64,000 nt of DNA, from assembly GCA_041619555.1 (NCBI GenBank), contig JBFKDQ010000016.1:3952-67951 (forward strand), given 5' to 3'. Of the stretch, positions 1 through 8,210 are shown one piece after another. The first letter of the stretch is position 1. Each line of letters starts with the position of its first letter. Made by a program: the position numbers and the translations under genes. The notes beneath the pieces are model-generated. The model searched no databases and was not told the DNA's origin. It was given only the letters and a program-made list of their open reading frames with translations. The stretch comes from Oceanococcus sp041619555. GTDB lineage: Bacteria > Pseudomonadota > Gammaproteobacteria > Nevskiales > Oceanococcaceae.

Positions 1-420
1 CAGGTAGACCCGCATGTAATTGAGACTGCGCAGACGGCGCCGCGCCGCGACATACAGCGACTTGATCCGCTCCACCGAATAGACGCGCTCGACCAGTTCG
101 GCCAGGATCGCGGTCTGATAGCCACAACCGGTGCCGATCTCCAGCACATGCCGCAGCCGCTGACCTTCCGTCAGAGCTGCGGTCATCAGGGCCACGACAT
201 ACGGCTGGGAGATGGTCTGCGCACGTCCGATCGGCAGCGCGGTGTCTTCATAGGCCTTGCTCAGATCCCAGGCCTCGTCCACGAAAGCATGGCGCGGCAC
301 GCGTCCCATCGCCTCCAGGACCCTGGCATCGACGATGCCCTTGTCGGCAAGGCGCTTGATCAGCTTCGCCCGATAGAATTCCGGCGTCAGTCCACGCCGT
401 TTTTCGCTCAATCGATTCAC
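1..420 (-). CDS. pcm: Protein-L-isoaspartate O-methyltransferase, partial (C-terminus outside window)
   Basis: Repairs aged proteins by methylating L-isoaspartyl residues with S-adenosylmethionine. Only the first 140 codons are present; the rest runs off the left edge. Residues 66-72 (RAQTISQ) and the SAM-binding motif I at residues 92-102 (VLEIGTGCGYQ) fit the family. The start is taken as GTG at 420-418. It overlaps the surE stop codon as GTGA, so the two genes are probably translationally coupled. surE-pcm is a standard gammaproteobacterial pair. No defect is visible in the part present. Confidence 0.93.
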   Translation of the reverse strand, partial: MNRLSEKRRGLTPEFYRAKLIKRLADKGIVDARVLEAMGRVPRHAFVDEAWDLSKAYEDTALPIGRAQTISQPYVVALMTAALTEGQRLRHVLEIGTGCGYQTAILAELVERVYSVERIKSLYVAARRRLRSLNYMRVYL

Positions 421-1163
421 AAGGGGGAAATCCAGGCTTTCAAGCCGTCCAGTGCCTGATGGTTGGTGAGATCGGTTTGCAGCGGGGTGACCGAGACATA
501 CCCCCGGTTCACCGCATGAAAATCCGTCCCGGGCCCGGCGTCCTGCTCCGATCCGGCCGGACCGATCCAGTAGATCGGCCGCCCGCGCGGATCAACCGCC
601 CTGACCACTGCCTCCGCGACGTGACGGTAGCCCAGGCGCGTCACTTCCACACCGGCCAGCCGTTCGTAAGCCCGATCCGGTACATTGACGTTGAGGATGC
701 TGCTGCGTGGCAGCGGATGCGAGGCGATGTCGCGCAACAGATGGACCACAGCCTGCGCCGCCGCCTCGTAGTGCTGCGGATTGTGCGCGACGTTTGAAAC
801 CGCGACCGCCGGCAGGCCCATGAAACGCCCCTCCATCGCTGCCGCCACGGTGCCGGAGTAGAGCGTGTCGTCTCCCAGGTTGGCGCCCGCATTGATGCCG
901 GAAACCACGATGTCCGGCTTGTGCTCCAGCAAGCCGGTGACGGCCAGGTGCACGCAGTCGGTCGGCGTGCCATCGACCGCGAACCAGTCGGCCTGGGTTT
1001 CCGTCACCCGCAAGGGGCGCCCCAGGGTCAGCGAGTTGCTGGCACCGCTGCGATTGCGGTCCGGCGCGACCACGGTCAGCTGTCCCAGCGGCTGCAGGTA
1101 GCGGGCCAGCACACGCAAACCGGGGGCGTGTATGCCATCATCATTGGAGAGAAGTATGCGCAT
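417..1163 (-). CDS. surE: 5'/3'-nucleotidase SurE
   Basis: Stationary-phase survival protein, a metal-dependent nucleoside monophosphatase, 248 residues (normal family length is about 250). The N-terminus ILLSNDDGIHAPG carries the metal-binding Asp pair (D8, D9). S39 lies in RNRSGASNS, and the SGINAGANLGDDTLYSGT segment from residue 88 holds the other conserved ligand (N91). The reading frame stays open far upstream, but ATG at 1163 is chosen because the family begins exactly at MRILLSNDDG. It overlaps pcm by four bases and diverges from the Smr gene at 1258. Confidence 0.95.
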   Translation of the reverse strand: MRILLSNDDGIHAPGLRVLARYLQPLGQLTVVAPDRNRSGASNSLTLGRPLRVTETQADWFAVDGTPTDCVHLAVTGLLEHKPDIVVSGINAGANLGDDTLYSGTVAAAMEGRFMGLPAVAVSNVAHNPQHYEAAAQAVVHLLRDIASHPLPRSSILNVNVPDRAYERLAGVEVTRLGYRHVAEAVVRAVDPRGRPIYWIGPAGSEQDAGPGTDFHAVNRGYVSVTPLQTDLTNHQALDGLKAWISPL

Positions 1164-1257
1164 AAGCCGCCGGATATTAGCAGCGTTTAGTCCACTGACC
1201 CAAGGTTCGGACGCGCATCCGCAACCGCGTCGGATTGGACGGCAAGCGAGGAAAGAA

Positions 1258-1803
1258 GTGAACAGCAAGTCACAGGATCCACAGGATCCGGAACTCGAGC
1301 TCTGGCGCAACAGCACCCAAGATGTGCAGCCCCTCAAGGTGCGCCAGCGCACCCTGCCGCCCAGACGCAAGATCAATCTGCGTGCCATGGCGGAGCGCGA
1401 GCACCAGGCCGTGCTGCAGGAATCGCTGCATGCCGAAATCGAGGTGGAGGATTTCGACAGCGGCGACGAGACCCAATTCCGGCGTGACGGCATTAGCCTC
1501 GGCACCCTGCGCAAGCTGCGCCGTGGCCAATACGCCGTCCAGGCCTGCTGCGACCTGCATGGTCTCACCCGCCAGCAGGCCCATGCCGAGACCCTCGCCT
1601 TTCTGGCCGAAGCCCGAGCCCAGAACTGGCGCTGCATCAAGATCATTCACGGCAAGGGCTTGCGCTCTCCGCAGGGCCTGCCGGTCCTGAAACGGCGGGT
1701 GGAAACAACCCTGTTGCGAACCGACGCGGTGCTGGCCTTCTGCTCCGCCCCACCCTGGAACGGCGGCCACGGCGCCGTTCTGGTGCTGCTGCGCCGCGGC
1801 TGA
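1258..1803 (+). CDS. Smr-domain protein (SmrA/YdaL type)
   Basis: A 181-residue protein with an N-terminal basic, low-complexity half and a C-terminal Smr (small MutS-related) domain. Visible motifs are DLHGLT at residues 99-104, HGKGLRS at 131-137 and the closing GGHGAVLVLL at 169-178, which form the nucleic-acid-binding/nicking core. Stand-alone Smr proteins of this size in proteobacteria are nicking endonuclease candidates; the substrate is not evident here. The start GTG at 1258 is preferred because a GAGGAAAG ribosome-binding site lies just upstream. The open frame to the left of it overlaps the surE 5' end and looks non-coding. Confidence 0.85.
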   Translation: MNSKSQDPQDPELELWRNSTQDVQPLKVRQRTLPPRRKINLRAMAEREHQAVLQESLHAEIEVEDFDSGDETQFRRDGISLGTLRKLRRGQYAVQACCDLHGLTRQQAHAETLAFLAEARAQNWRCIKIIHGKGLRSPQGLPVLKRRVETTLLRTDAVLAFCSAPPWNGGHGAVLVLLRRG

Positions 1804-1904
1804 GCCGCGACACTGCCTGCAGCAGCCGCGCCATGCCCGCGGCGGACAGGCTTGCCCGTGGTCGGCAATGCAACCAAAAATGAACCAAGCCATTGGATAA
1901 ACTG

Positions 1905-2771
1905 ATGCCCTACGCCCATTCCGAACTTGATGAAAAACGCCTGCTGGCCTGGCTGGTTGCGGCCGCCAGGGCCCATTCGGGCCTGTTCCTACTCGGCATC
2001 TGCGGCGCGCAAGGCTCCGGCAAAAGCACGCTCGCACACCGCCTGGCGCAGGCGCTGGATACCCACCATCTGCGCGCCGCGATCCTTTCCATTGACGACC
2101 TGTATCGCACGCGGGCCGAGCGCACGGCACTGGCGCAGACGGTCCATCCCCTGCTGATCACCCGTGGCGTGCCAGGCACCCATGACCTGGAACTGGGCCG
2201 TAAGACCATTGCAGCTGCCGCCGCGCTGCAACCTGGCCAGAGCCTGGCCCTGCCGCGCTTCGACAAGGCCAATGATGAGCGCAGGCCGGAGCAGGATTGG
2301 CCGCAGATCGAAGGCCCGCTGGACATTCTCATACTCGAAGGTTGGTGTGTCGGCCTGGACCCCGAGCCCGAAGCTGCCCTGCAACGAGCGGTCAATGCGC
2401 TGGAAACCCATGAAGATCCGGACGGTCGCTGGCGCCGCTGGGTCAATCGGCAGTTGGCCACCGACTACGCTGAGTTTTTTGCCCGCCTTGATCGTCTGAT
2501 CTTCCTCCAGATTCCTGACTGGGAAGCGGTATTGCGCTGGCGGCGGCAACAGGAATGCGAGACCGCCGCCGCGGCCCGGGGACCTGCCCGGCATGTGCTG
2601 GACGAGGCGGGCCTGCTACGCTTCATCCAGCACTATGAGCGGCTCACCCGGCATGCGCTGGCCAGCCTGCCCGGCAGAGCCGACGTGCTGCGTCGCCTCG
2701 GACCTGCGCATGAAGTGACCGAGCAACTCATCCGTACATCGAATCGCTCGAACGAACAAGGCTGCCAATAG
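1905..2771 (+). CDS. P-loop kinase, D-glycerate 3-kinase-like
   Basis: A 288-residue P-loop kinase of the plant-type/YggC-like glycerate kinase family. The Walker A motif is GAQGSGKST (residues 34-42), SIDDLYRT at 62-69 resembles the family's SLDDFY motif, and ILEGWCVG corresponds to the conserved EGW motif. It would phosphorylate D-glycerate to 3-phosphoglycerate. Only 3 bases separate it from a GH13_18 phosphorylase, which supports a shared pathway: if that enzyme cleaves glucosylglycerate it releases glycerate, the substrate for this kinase. Start: ATG at 1905; a TTG four codons upstream (1893) is also possible. Substrate is inferred. Confidence 0.72.
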   Translation: MPYAHSELDEKRLLAWLVAAARAHSGLFLLGICGAQGSGKSTLAHRLAQALDTHHLRAAILSIDDLYRTRAERTALAQTVHPLLITRGVPGTHDLELGRKTIAAAAALQPGQSLALPRFDKANDERRPEQDWPQIEGPLDILILEGWCVGLDPEPEAALQRAVNALETHEDPDGRWRRWVNRQLATDYAEFFARLDRLIFLQIPDWEAVLRWRRQQECETAAAARGPARHVLDEAGLLRFIQHYERLTRHALASLPGRADVLRRLGPAHEVTEQLIRTSNRSNEQGCQ

Positions 2772-2774
2772 ACC

Positions 2775-4529
2775 ATGCTGATGGAACACGCCCGCTCCGA
2801 ACTGCTGCTGCGCCTGCAAAACCATCTGTCGGTGCTGTACCCGGAACACGAGCCCACCGTCCTGGCGCGGCAGATGATCGAGATCATGGGCCTGTCGGAG
2901 AACGCGCCGCTGCCACCTCAGTTCCAGAACTGCTGGGATCAGGGCGACATCTGGATGATCAGCTATGGCGACTCGATTCGTCGGGAAGGCGAAGCCGGCC
3001 TGCAGACCCTGCGCCAGTTCCTGCGCGACCATCTGCACGAGGACATCAACGGCGTCCACGTGCTGCCGTATTTCCCCTACAGTTCGGACGACGGCTTCGC
3101 GGTCAGCGATTATCTGGCGGTCCGGCCCGAGCTTGGAACCTGGGACGACATCAAGGCTCTGGCGGCAGAACGACGCCTGATGTCGGATCTGGTGATCAAT
3201 CATTGCTCCAGCGTGCATCCCTGGTTTCTCAATTACTGCGTCGGTCGTGATCCGGGCCGCGACTACTTCGTCGAGATGCATGAGGCGGCCGATCTGCGTC
3301 AGGTGGTGCGCCCACGCACCAGCCCGCTGTTGCGCGAGACCGAAACCGCGCAGGGCTTACGTCGGGTCTGGTGCACCTTCAGCCATGACCAGATCGATCT
3401 GAATTTCCAGAATCCCGAGGTCCTGCTTGAATTCGTGCGCATCATCCGCCGGCACATGGATGAAGGCGTGCAGATCTTTCGCCTTGATGCGGTCGCCTTT
3501 CTCTGGAAGCGCGAGGACAGCCCATCGCTCAACCTGCTCGAAACCCACGAGGTGGTTCGATTGTTGCGAACCCTGATCGAACACTATGATTCGCAGGCGA
3601 TCATCATCACCGAAACCAATATCCCGAACCGGGAAAATCTTTCCTATTTCGGCAACTCCAACGAAGCGCACCTGGTCTACAACTTCTCCCTGCCCCCCTT
3701 GCTGCTGAACACGCTATGGACCGGCGACTGCCGCTATCTGAAGCGCTGGCTGATGAGCATGCCGCCGGCCCAGCACGGCACCACCTATTTCAATTTCATC
3801 GCCTCCCATGATGGAATCGGCCTGCGCCCGGTCGAGGGCTTGCTCAGCGATGCGGAGGTCGACGCCATGATCCGCACTGCAGAAAGCTTCGGCGGCCATG
3901 TGTCCTGGCGCGCCCTGGAGCACGGAGACCGCAAGCCCTACGAGATCAACATCGCCCTGTTCGATGCCTTGCAGGGCACGGTGGCGGGAGCCGATCAGTG
4001 GGGCATCGCACGCTTTCTCTGCGCGCACAGCATCATGCTGGCGCTGGAGGGCATTCCGGCGATCTATGTGCACAGCCTGCTCGCCACCCGCAACGATGTG
4101 GTCGGCGTGGCCACCAGCGGCCATGCTCGTAGCATCAATCGTTACCGCTGGGACGCCGATGCGCTGGCGCACGCGCTAGCGGACCCGCACAGCCCGCACG
4201 CGGAAGTCTTCGAGGCGATGAAACGCCTGATCAGGATTCGTGCGCGACAGCCGGCATTCCATCCGAATGCCACCCAGTTCACCCTGCATCTGGGCGACCA
4301 GGTGTTCGGCTTTTGGCGGCAGAGCAGCGACCGAAGGCAAAGCATTTTCGTTGTCAACAACATCAGCGATTCATGCCAAAGCATAGCCTTGGCCGAGCTC
4401 AACCTGGTTTTGACGGACACCTGGCGAGACCTCATCTCGGGCCAGGATTACACCAGTCTGGCCGACACCGTGGAACTGCAGCCCTACCAGTGCGTCTGGA
4501 TCAGCAATCAGGCCGACCGCAGTCCCTGA
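2775..4529 (+). CDS. GH13_18 sugar phosphorylase (glucosylglycerate or sucrose phosphorylase)
   Basis: A 584-residue (beta/alpha)8 enzyme of the sucrose phosphorylase subfamily. It reversibly splits an alpha-glucoside with phosphate to give glucose-1-phosphate. Visible catalytic positions are the nucleophile D238 (FRLDAVAFLWK), acid/base E280 (IIITETN) and the third carboxylate D346 (SHDGIGLRP). PYSSDDGFAVSDY (residues 101-113) is the typical substrate-pocket segment. The immediately upstream glycerate-kinase-like gene argues for glucosylglycerate phosphorylase (YcjM-type) rather than sucrose phosphorylase. Glucose-1-phosphate could feed the phosphoglucomutase and GalU encoded nearby. No signal peptide, so cytoplasmic. 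Two ATGs (2775, 2781) are possible starts. Confidence 0.85.
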   Translation: MLMEHARSELLLRLQNHLSVLYPEHEPTVLARQMIEIMGLSENAPLPPQFQNCWDQGDIWMISYGDSIRREGEAGLQTLRQFLRDHLHEDINGVHVLPYFPYSSDDGFAVSDYLAVRPELGTWDDIKALAAERRLMSDLVINHCSSVHPWFLNYCVGRDPGRDYFVEMHEAADLRQVVRPRTSPLLRETETAQGLRRVWCTFSHDQIDLNFQNPEVLLEFVRIIRRHMDEGVQIFRLDAVAFLWKREDSPSLNLLETHEVVRLLRTLIEHYDSQAIIITETNIPNRENLSYFGNSNEAHLVYNFSLPPLLLNTLWTGDCRYLKRWLMSMPPAQHGTTYFNFIASHDGIGLRPVEGLLSDAEVDAMIRTAESFGGHVSWRALEHGDRKPYEINIALFDALQGTVAGADQWGIARFLCAHSIMLALEGIPAIYVHSLLATRNDVVGVATSGHARSINRYRWDADALAHALADPHSPHAEVFEAMKRLIRIRARQPAFHPNATQFTLHLGDQVFGFWRQSSDRRQSIFVVNNISDSCQSIALAELNLVLTDTWRDLISGQDYTSLADTVELQPYQCVWISNQADRSP

Positions 4530-4564
4530 GCCCGCGCACCACACCCACCCCGCAGACGGGGTTG

Positions 4565-5447
4565 ATGCGCCGGCACCGGTCCGGGATTGGTGCCGGCCTG
4601 CTCGCGCTAGCGCTACTGGGGCAGGCGAAACTCGAACCCATCCTCACCGGCCTGGATCAGTCTTTCGCCGTGCCCATCGAGGCTTGGGTAACGCTGCCTA
4701 CCGATTCCGTCTGGCGCAATCTGCTGGTCGACTTTTCCGGCAACCTGTCCTTCAGCCTGTCGCTGGCAGCCGGTTTCGGCAGTCGCTCCGGCACCCAGGG
4801 CGAAGCCGGGGGCGCCAGCCCTTCCGGTGGCCCGAGCCTGCGCTACACACCGATCGGCCACTGGATTCTCAGCGTCAATGTGCCGATCCAATTGCAACCG
4901 GACCAGCAAGCGTCATGGAGTGGCGATTTCAGCTCCAGCTTCGGCTTCAATGACTGGCATCCCTATAGACCCAGTCTTGTGTACGGCAATTTCGGCGGCA
5001 ACCGGTTCAAGAAGTCCGCGCACCCCGACAACAAGCACACGCAGTTCATGCAGGGCACCTGGTCCTTGGTCTAAAGGGTTCCCGCACAAAGGTCCGGTAC
5101 GCGATCTCCTGCCGCCGGCCGGCTTCGGCCAAATCGGCTGCCGGATGGGTGCGAATCTCACACCGCGCTACAGTGACAGCAGCGGCAATCTGAACGCCAA
5201 CAAACGCAATGTGGTCTGCGCTTGTCGCGCCAGTTTTCCCGGCTTCTTCTATCTCGACTTTTCCACCTACTGGTATCCCGACAAGGCGCAGCAGCGATCC
5301 TGGGGGCCGGATTTCACCTATGGCTTTGGCTTGTTTGACTGGCTCCCGCGCCGCCTGAGCGTGACCTGCTCCAACTTTTCCGGCAATCGCTGCAAAGACG
5401 CCCTGGCCACTTTCATGGCCGGCGCGATCCAGCTTTCCCAGGACTAG
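4565..5447 (+). pseudogene. Frame-disrupted secreted protein with tandem aromatic repeat
   Basis: I do not recognise the family. The first frame (4565-5074) encodes 169 residues with a signal-peptide-like N-terminus (MRRHRSGIGAGLLALALLGQ). After its stop at 5072, the +1 frame continues a matching pattern to the TAG at 5445-5447. Two copies of one unit are visible: WSGDFSSSFGFNDWHPYRPS...NFGGNRF at 4916-5008, and WGPDFTYGFGLFDWLPRRLS...NFSGNRC at 5301-5393. They are followed by FMQGTWSL and FMAGAIQL respectively. A partial third copy (VDFSGN) lies near residue 55. The second part has no convincing start of its own, so one frameshifted gene is the simplest reading; two genes or a sequencing error are alternatives. 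The alternating aromatic pattern suggests beta strands in the envelope. Confidence 0.55.
4569..4597. repeat. Perfect 9-bp inverted repeat downstream of the phosphorylase
   Basis: GCCGGCACC at 4569-4577 pairs with GGTGCCGGC at 4589-4597 across an 11-base loop. A weaker ACCCC/GGGGT hairpin lies just upstream at 4547-4562. There is no T-tract, so it is not a classical intrinsic terminator. It may mark the phosphorylase 3' end or attenuate the next gene, whose probable start (4565) lies just before it. Confidence 0.4.
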
Positions 5448-5518
5448 TCTTAATAAATCCGGTGAACAACTGTAGACTGCAGTTAAGCCCAGCCTTATTA
5501 CCATGTGGCAATCACTGA

Positions 5519-5866
5519 ATGAAATTGCAAATCGAACGGCAAGAAGACCTCGTCATCGTCCAGCCCGCAGGTCCGCGCCTGGATGCCGGCACCACGCCGC
5601 AATTCAAGAGCGATGCCTTGGCCGCCATCGAAGATTCAACGCGGGGCCTGGTCGTCGATCTGGCGCAGGTCCAGTTCGTCGACTCGACCGGTCTGGGCGC
5701 CATGGTCAGCCTGCTGAAAAAACTGGCCCCGAAGGGCAAGCTGGCCCTGGCCAACGTCACCAGCCCACGCATCAAGCAGTTGCTCAAACTGACCCGGATG
5801 GACAAGATTCTGAAGTCCTATGACAGCCTCGAGGAAGCCCTGTCTGCCCTGCAGGACAATGGCTGA
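5519..5866 (+). CDS. STAS-domain anti-sigma factor antagonist (RsbV/HsbA-like)
   Basis: A 115-residue single STAS domain. The phosphorylatable serine is S56 in VDSTGLGAMVSL, the classic site where an RsbW-type kinase inactivates and a PP2C phosphatase reactivates the protein. Unphosphorylated STAS proteins bind and sequester the anti-sigma kinase or, as HsbA does in Pseudomonas, other partners. It overlaps the following Hpt gene by 8 bases, so the pair is probably co-translated. The matching kinase (10993-11451) and phosphatase (13919-15292) are encoded a few kilobases away on the same strand. Start: ATG at 5519, with only a weak ribosome-binding site. Confidence 0.9.
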   Translation: MKLQIERQEDLVIVQPAGPRLDAGTTPQFKSDALAAIEDSTRGLVVDLAQVQFVDSTGLGAMVSLLKKLAPKGKLALANVTSPRIKQLLKLTRMDKILKSYDSLEEALSALQDNG

Positions 5867-6224
5867 GTCGGACCGGCACGACGCCATTGATGTCGCCAGA
5901 CTTCAGGAGTGCGTCACCCTGCTGGGGGCCGCCATGCCGCGCATGCTAGCCAGCTTTGCCCAGACCCAGCAGGCCCTGGAACAGACGCTGCAGCACCCCG
6001 GCGACACCGCCATGTCCACGGCCCAGCTCGCGGCGCACAAGCTACGCTCGAATGCGCTGACCATTGGAGCCAGATCGGTGGCGCAGCTTTGCGGCGAGAT
6101 CGAGCATGCCGAATCCCTGGATCAGGTCGAGCACTGGCTGGCAGAACTGGAGCGGCACGGCGATTACTTCATGCAGCAGGCTGAGCAGCTTCTCGCAGCG
6201 CATGGCGTAAGTCCTGAAGCGTAA
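5859..6224 (+). CDS. Histidine phosphotransfer (Hpt) protein
   Basis: A 121-residue single-domain phosphotransfer protein. The phospho-accepting histidine is H60 in AAHKLRSNALTIGA, matching the Hpt pattern H-x-L-[KR]-[GS] followed by a Gly-Ala turn; the rest is predicted helical. It would relay phosphate from the receiver domain of a hybrid kinase to a response regulator. The start ATG at 5859 lies within the end of the STAS gene (8-base overlap). The 3' end overlaps the convergent hybrid kinase gene by 56 bases, so the likely phosphodonor is encoded next door on the other strand. Confidence 0.85.
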   Translation: MAESDRHDAIDVARLQECVTLLGAAMPRMLASFAQTQQALEQTLQHPGDTAMSTAQLAAHKLRSNALTIGARSVAQLCGEIEHAESLDQVEHWLAELERHGDYFMQQAEQLLAAHGVSPEA

Positions 6225-7635
6225 CCGGCTTGCGAATGGTGCCCTGATAATAAGGCTGCTGGTCGGCTGTCGGCGGCTCGGCACTGATTGAAATCACCCG
6301 TTCGGTGCGCTGGTTCACGGCAATGAACTGAGCCACCTCCAGGCCGTCGCCGTCTGGCAGGCGCATGTCCTGCAGGATCAGATCGAAGTCACCTGACTTG
6401 AGCAAGTCCATGGCCTCCTTGACGGTTTCTGCACACACCGGATGCTGTCCGAGCAGGCGCAAATATTCCCGCATCACCTCGATATTGATCAGGTCATCCT
6501 CGACCAGCAGGATGCGCAGCGCGGGCACTTGGTCGTCGGTCGCGGCCGCCTCGGCGACCTGCTCCGGTGCGGATCGGGACGTTTGCACCGGCCAGCTGAA
6601 ATAAAACTCCGCCCCGCCCTGGGGTCGATTCCGGGCCCCGATCTTGCCCCCATGACGGGCCAGCAGGCGGCTGGCAATCGACAGGCCCAGCCCGCTGCGG
6701 GCATTGCCTAAGCCCGCCGCCTCGGGCGAGCCGAACCGCTGGAACAGCCAGTCTTCGAATCCTTTTGGCAAGCCCGGACCGTCATCCAGGATTCTGAACT
6801 TGAGATGGCCTTTGCCGCTGTCTTCCAGCTCTGCCGCGCAGCTGACTGTCACGCAGCCCCCGGCGGCATGGCGCAGCGCATTGGAGACCAGATTGATCAA
6901 CACCTGAATGATCGCTTGTCGATTGCCGGCCCAGGCACTTTCCTCCAGCCCGGGCGCCTCCAGCATCAGGCGGGTCTTGCTCGCACTGGCCACCCCCCGC
7001 AGCATCGCCCGCAGATCGACATAAAGATCTTCCACGGCGAATATTTCCGCGATCTGAGCCGCCTCAGATACCGGCTGATCGTCCACCTGAACCCAGTCAA
7101 GCACGTTGTTGACCACCTGATACAGATGCTCGGAACAACGCTTCAGGTTGTCCAGCAGGCGCTGCTGCTTCTCGTTCAGCGATGTGCGGTGTAACAGATC
7201 GATGAGACCGAAAATCCCATTGAGCGGATTGCGGATTTCATGGGTCACGTAGCCGACAAACTGCTCCTTGTCCTGCAGGGCCCCAACGGCCTCGTCCCGC
7301 GTCATTTCGAGTTCCGCGGTCCGCTCCAGGACCCGCGCTTCCAGCGACTCTGCCAGTTTCTTCAAGGTCTGTTGCTGCTGAAAAAGTTCCAGACTCTTGG
7401 ATTCCAGCAACTGCTCGGCCTGTTTCCGAGCATTGCGCTCCCGTTTCAGCCTGCGCTCCAGCACCGCCACTTGCGCGCCCAACTCGCCAACCCGGGCCAG
7501 GGCTTCCTGATTGCGCCGCAGCAACTCCAGGCTCTTGTGCTCCAGCAGGTCTTCCGCCGCTTTGCGCGCGCTGCGCTCCCGGCGAATGCGCCGCGTGATG
7601 GGCGTGCCCCCCTGACCCTCTGCGGTCTCTGTCAT
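6169..7635 (-). CDS. Soluble hybrid histidine kinase with receiver domain (HnoK-like)
   Basis: A 488-residue kinase without membrane segments or a recognisable sensory domain. The N-terminal 115 residues form a coiled coil with a duplicated motif, RRERSARKAAEDLLEHKSLEL (about residues 18-38) and KRERNARKQAEQLLESKSLEL (64-84). HisKA follows with phospho-accepting H132 (YVTHEIRNPLNG), then HATPase_c (NLVSNALRHAAGG, DDGPGLP at 284-290, SGLGLSIASRLL). A C-terminal receiver has phospho-acceptor D423 (LQDMRLPDGDG) and K469. It starts 7 bases after the H-NOX stop codon, so the pair is an operon. Cytosolic kinases next to H-NOX are known to be controlled by NO-bound H-NOX; that control is inferred here. 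Confidence 0.9.
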   Translation of the reverse strand: MTETAEGQGGTPITRRIRRERSARKAAEDLLEHKSLELLRRNQEALARVGELGAQVAVLERRLKRERNARKQAEQLLESKSLELFQQQQTLKKLAESLEARVLERTAELEMTRDEAVGALQDKEQFVGYVTHEIRNPLNGIFGLIDLLHRTSLNEKQQRLLDNLKRCSEHLYQVVNNVLDWVQVDDQPVSEAAQIAEIFAVEDLYVDLRAMLRGVASASKTRLMLEAPGLEESAWAGNRQAIIQVLINLVSNALRHAAGGCVTVSCAAELEDSGKGHLKFRILDDGPGLPKGFEDWLFQRFGSPEAAGLGNARSGLGLSIASRLLARHGGKIGARNRPQGGAEFYFSWPVQTSRSAPEQVAEAAATDDQVPALRILLVEDDLINIEVMREYLRLLGQHPVCAETVKEAMDLLKSGDFDLILQDMRLPDGDGLEVAQFIAVNQRTERVISISAEPPTADQQPYYQGTIRKPVTLQDLRHALREAAQPAA

Positions 7636-7642
7636 GGAGATC

Positions 7643-8188
7643 TCAGGCCGGCGACCGGCGAATCACGAACACTGCACGATCACAGTCCGGGCTGACCGCG
7701 ACCAGTTCTACGTTGACACCGTCCTTGAAATGCTCAACCGCGCCTATCAGCAGCCCATGCGCGAAATGCGCCAGCGGCCTCACCGAGCTGTAACTCAGCC
7801 GGCAGGCATTTTCATCGATGGCCTCGATGGCGAAATCCGGCAATTCCGCATCCGGATACAATTTGATCACCTCAACATGAATCACCCCATGGACGGCATG
7901 AATCAGTTCCCAGGAACCACTGATCTCCGGATGATCCTCCGGCACCTTGGTCAAAAACTTGGGCAGCGCCCATTGCCCGAATGCAAATGCGCAGTCCTTG
8001 AATGGCAGATCCATACGCTTGGACAAGGCGGTGACATAGGCAGCGAATTCCTCGAATGGATATTTTCCGACCGCCGTGTAGGCGCCATCATTCTCCGGCG
8101 CGACATCGTCGATCAACTGATCGACCATGTCATCGCCCCACTTCTCTTCCACCATCTCGAACAGCGACGTAAATACCAGTCCCTTCAT
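7643..8188 (-). CDS. H-NOX (haem nitric oxide/oxygen binding) sensor protein
   Basis: A 181-residue stand-alone H-NOX domain that binds haem and senses NO. The segment IHVEVIKLYPDAELPDF aligns with the proximal-ligand region of soluble guanylate cyclase beta1. This makes H104 the likely proximal haem ligand and P117 the conserved haem-distorting proline. The haem-propionate motif YxSxR is present as Y133-S135-R137. Translation is well supported by AGGAGG five bases before the ATG. It sits 22 bases downstream of pgm and 7 bases upstream of a soluble hybrid kinase, the usual H-NOX/kinase arrangement. Bacterial proteins of this type commonly control biofilm or c-di-GMP traits; the output here is not known. 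Confidence 0.93.
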   Translation of the reverse strand: MKGLVFTSLFEMVEEKWGDDMVDQLIDDVAPENDGAYTAVGKYPFEEFAAYVTALSKRMDLPFKDCAFAFGQWALPKFLTKVPEDHPEISGSWELIHAVHGVIHVEVIKLYPDAELPDFAIEAIDENACRLSYSSVRPLAHFAHGLLIGAVEHFKDGVNVELVAVSPDCDRAVFVIRRSPA

Positions 8189-8210
8189 CTTGCCTCCTGG
8201 CCAGTGGCCA

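Noticed and set aside
2775..4529. Calling the GH13_18 enzyme a sucrose phosphorylase outright
   Set aside because: The catalytic residues are shared by sucrose and glucosylglycerate phosphorylases. The adjacent glycerate-kinase-like gene favours the latter, and sequence alone does not settle it.
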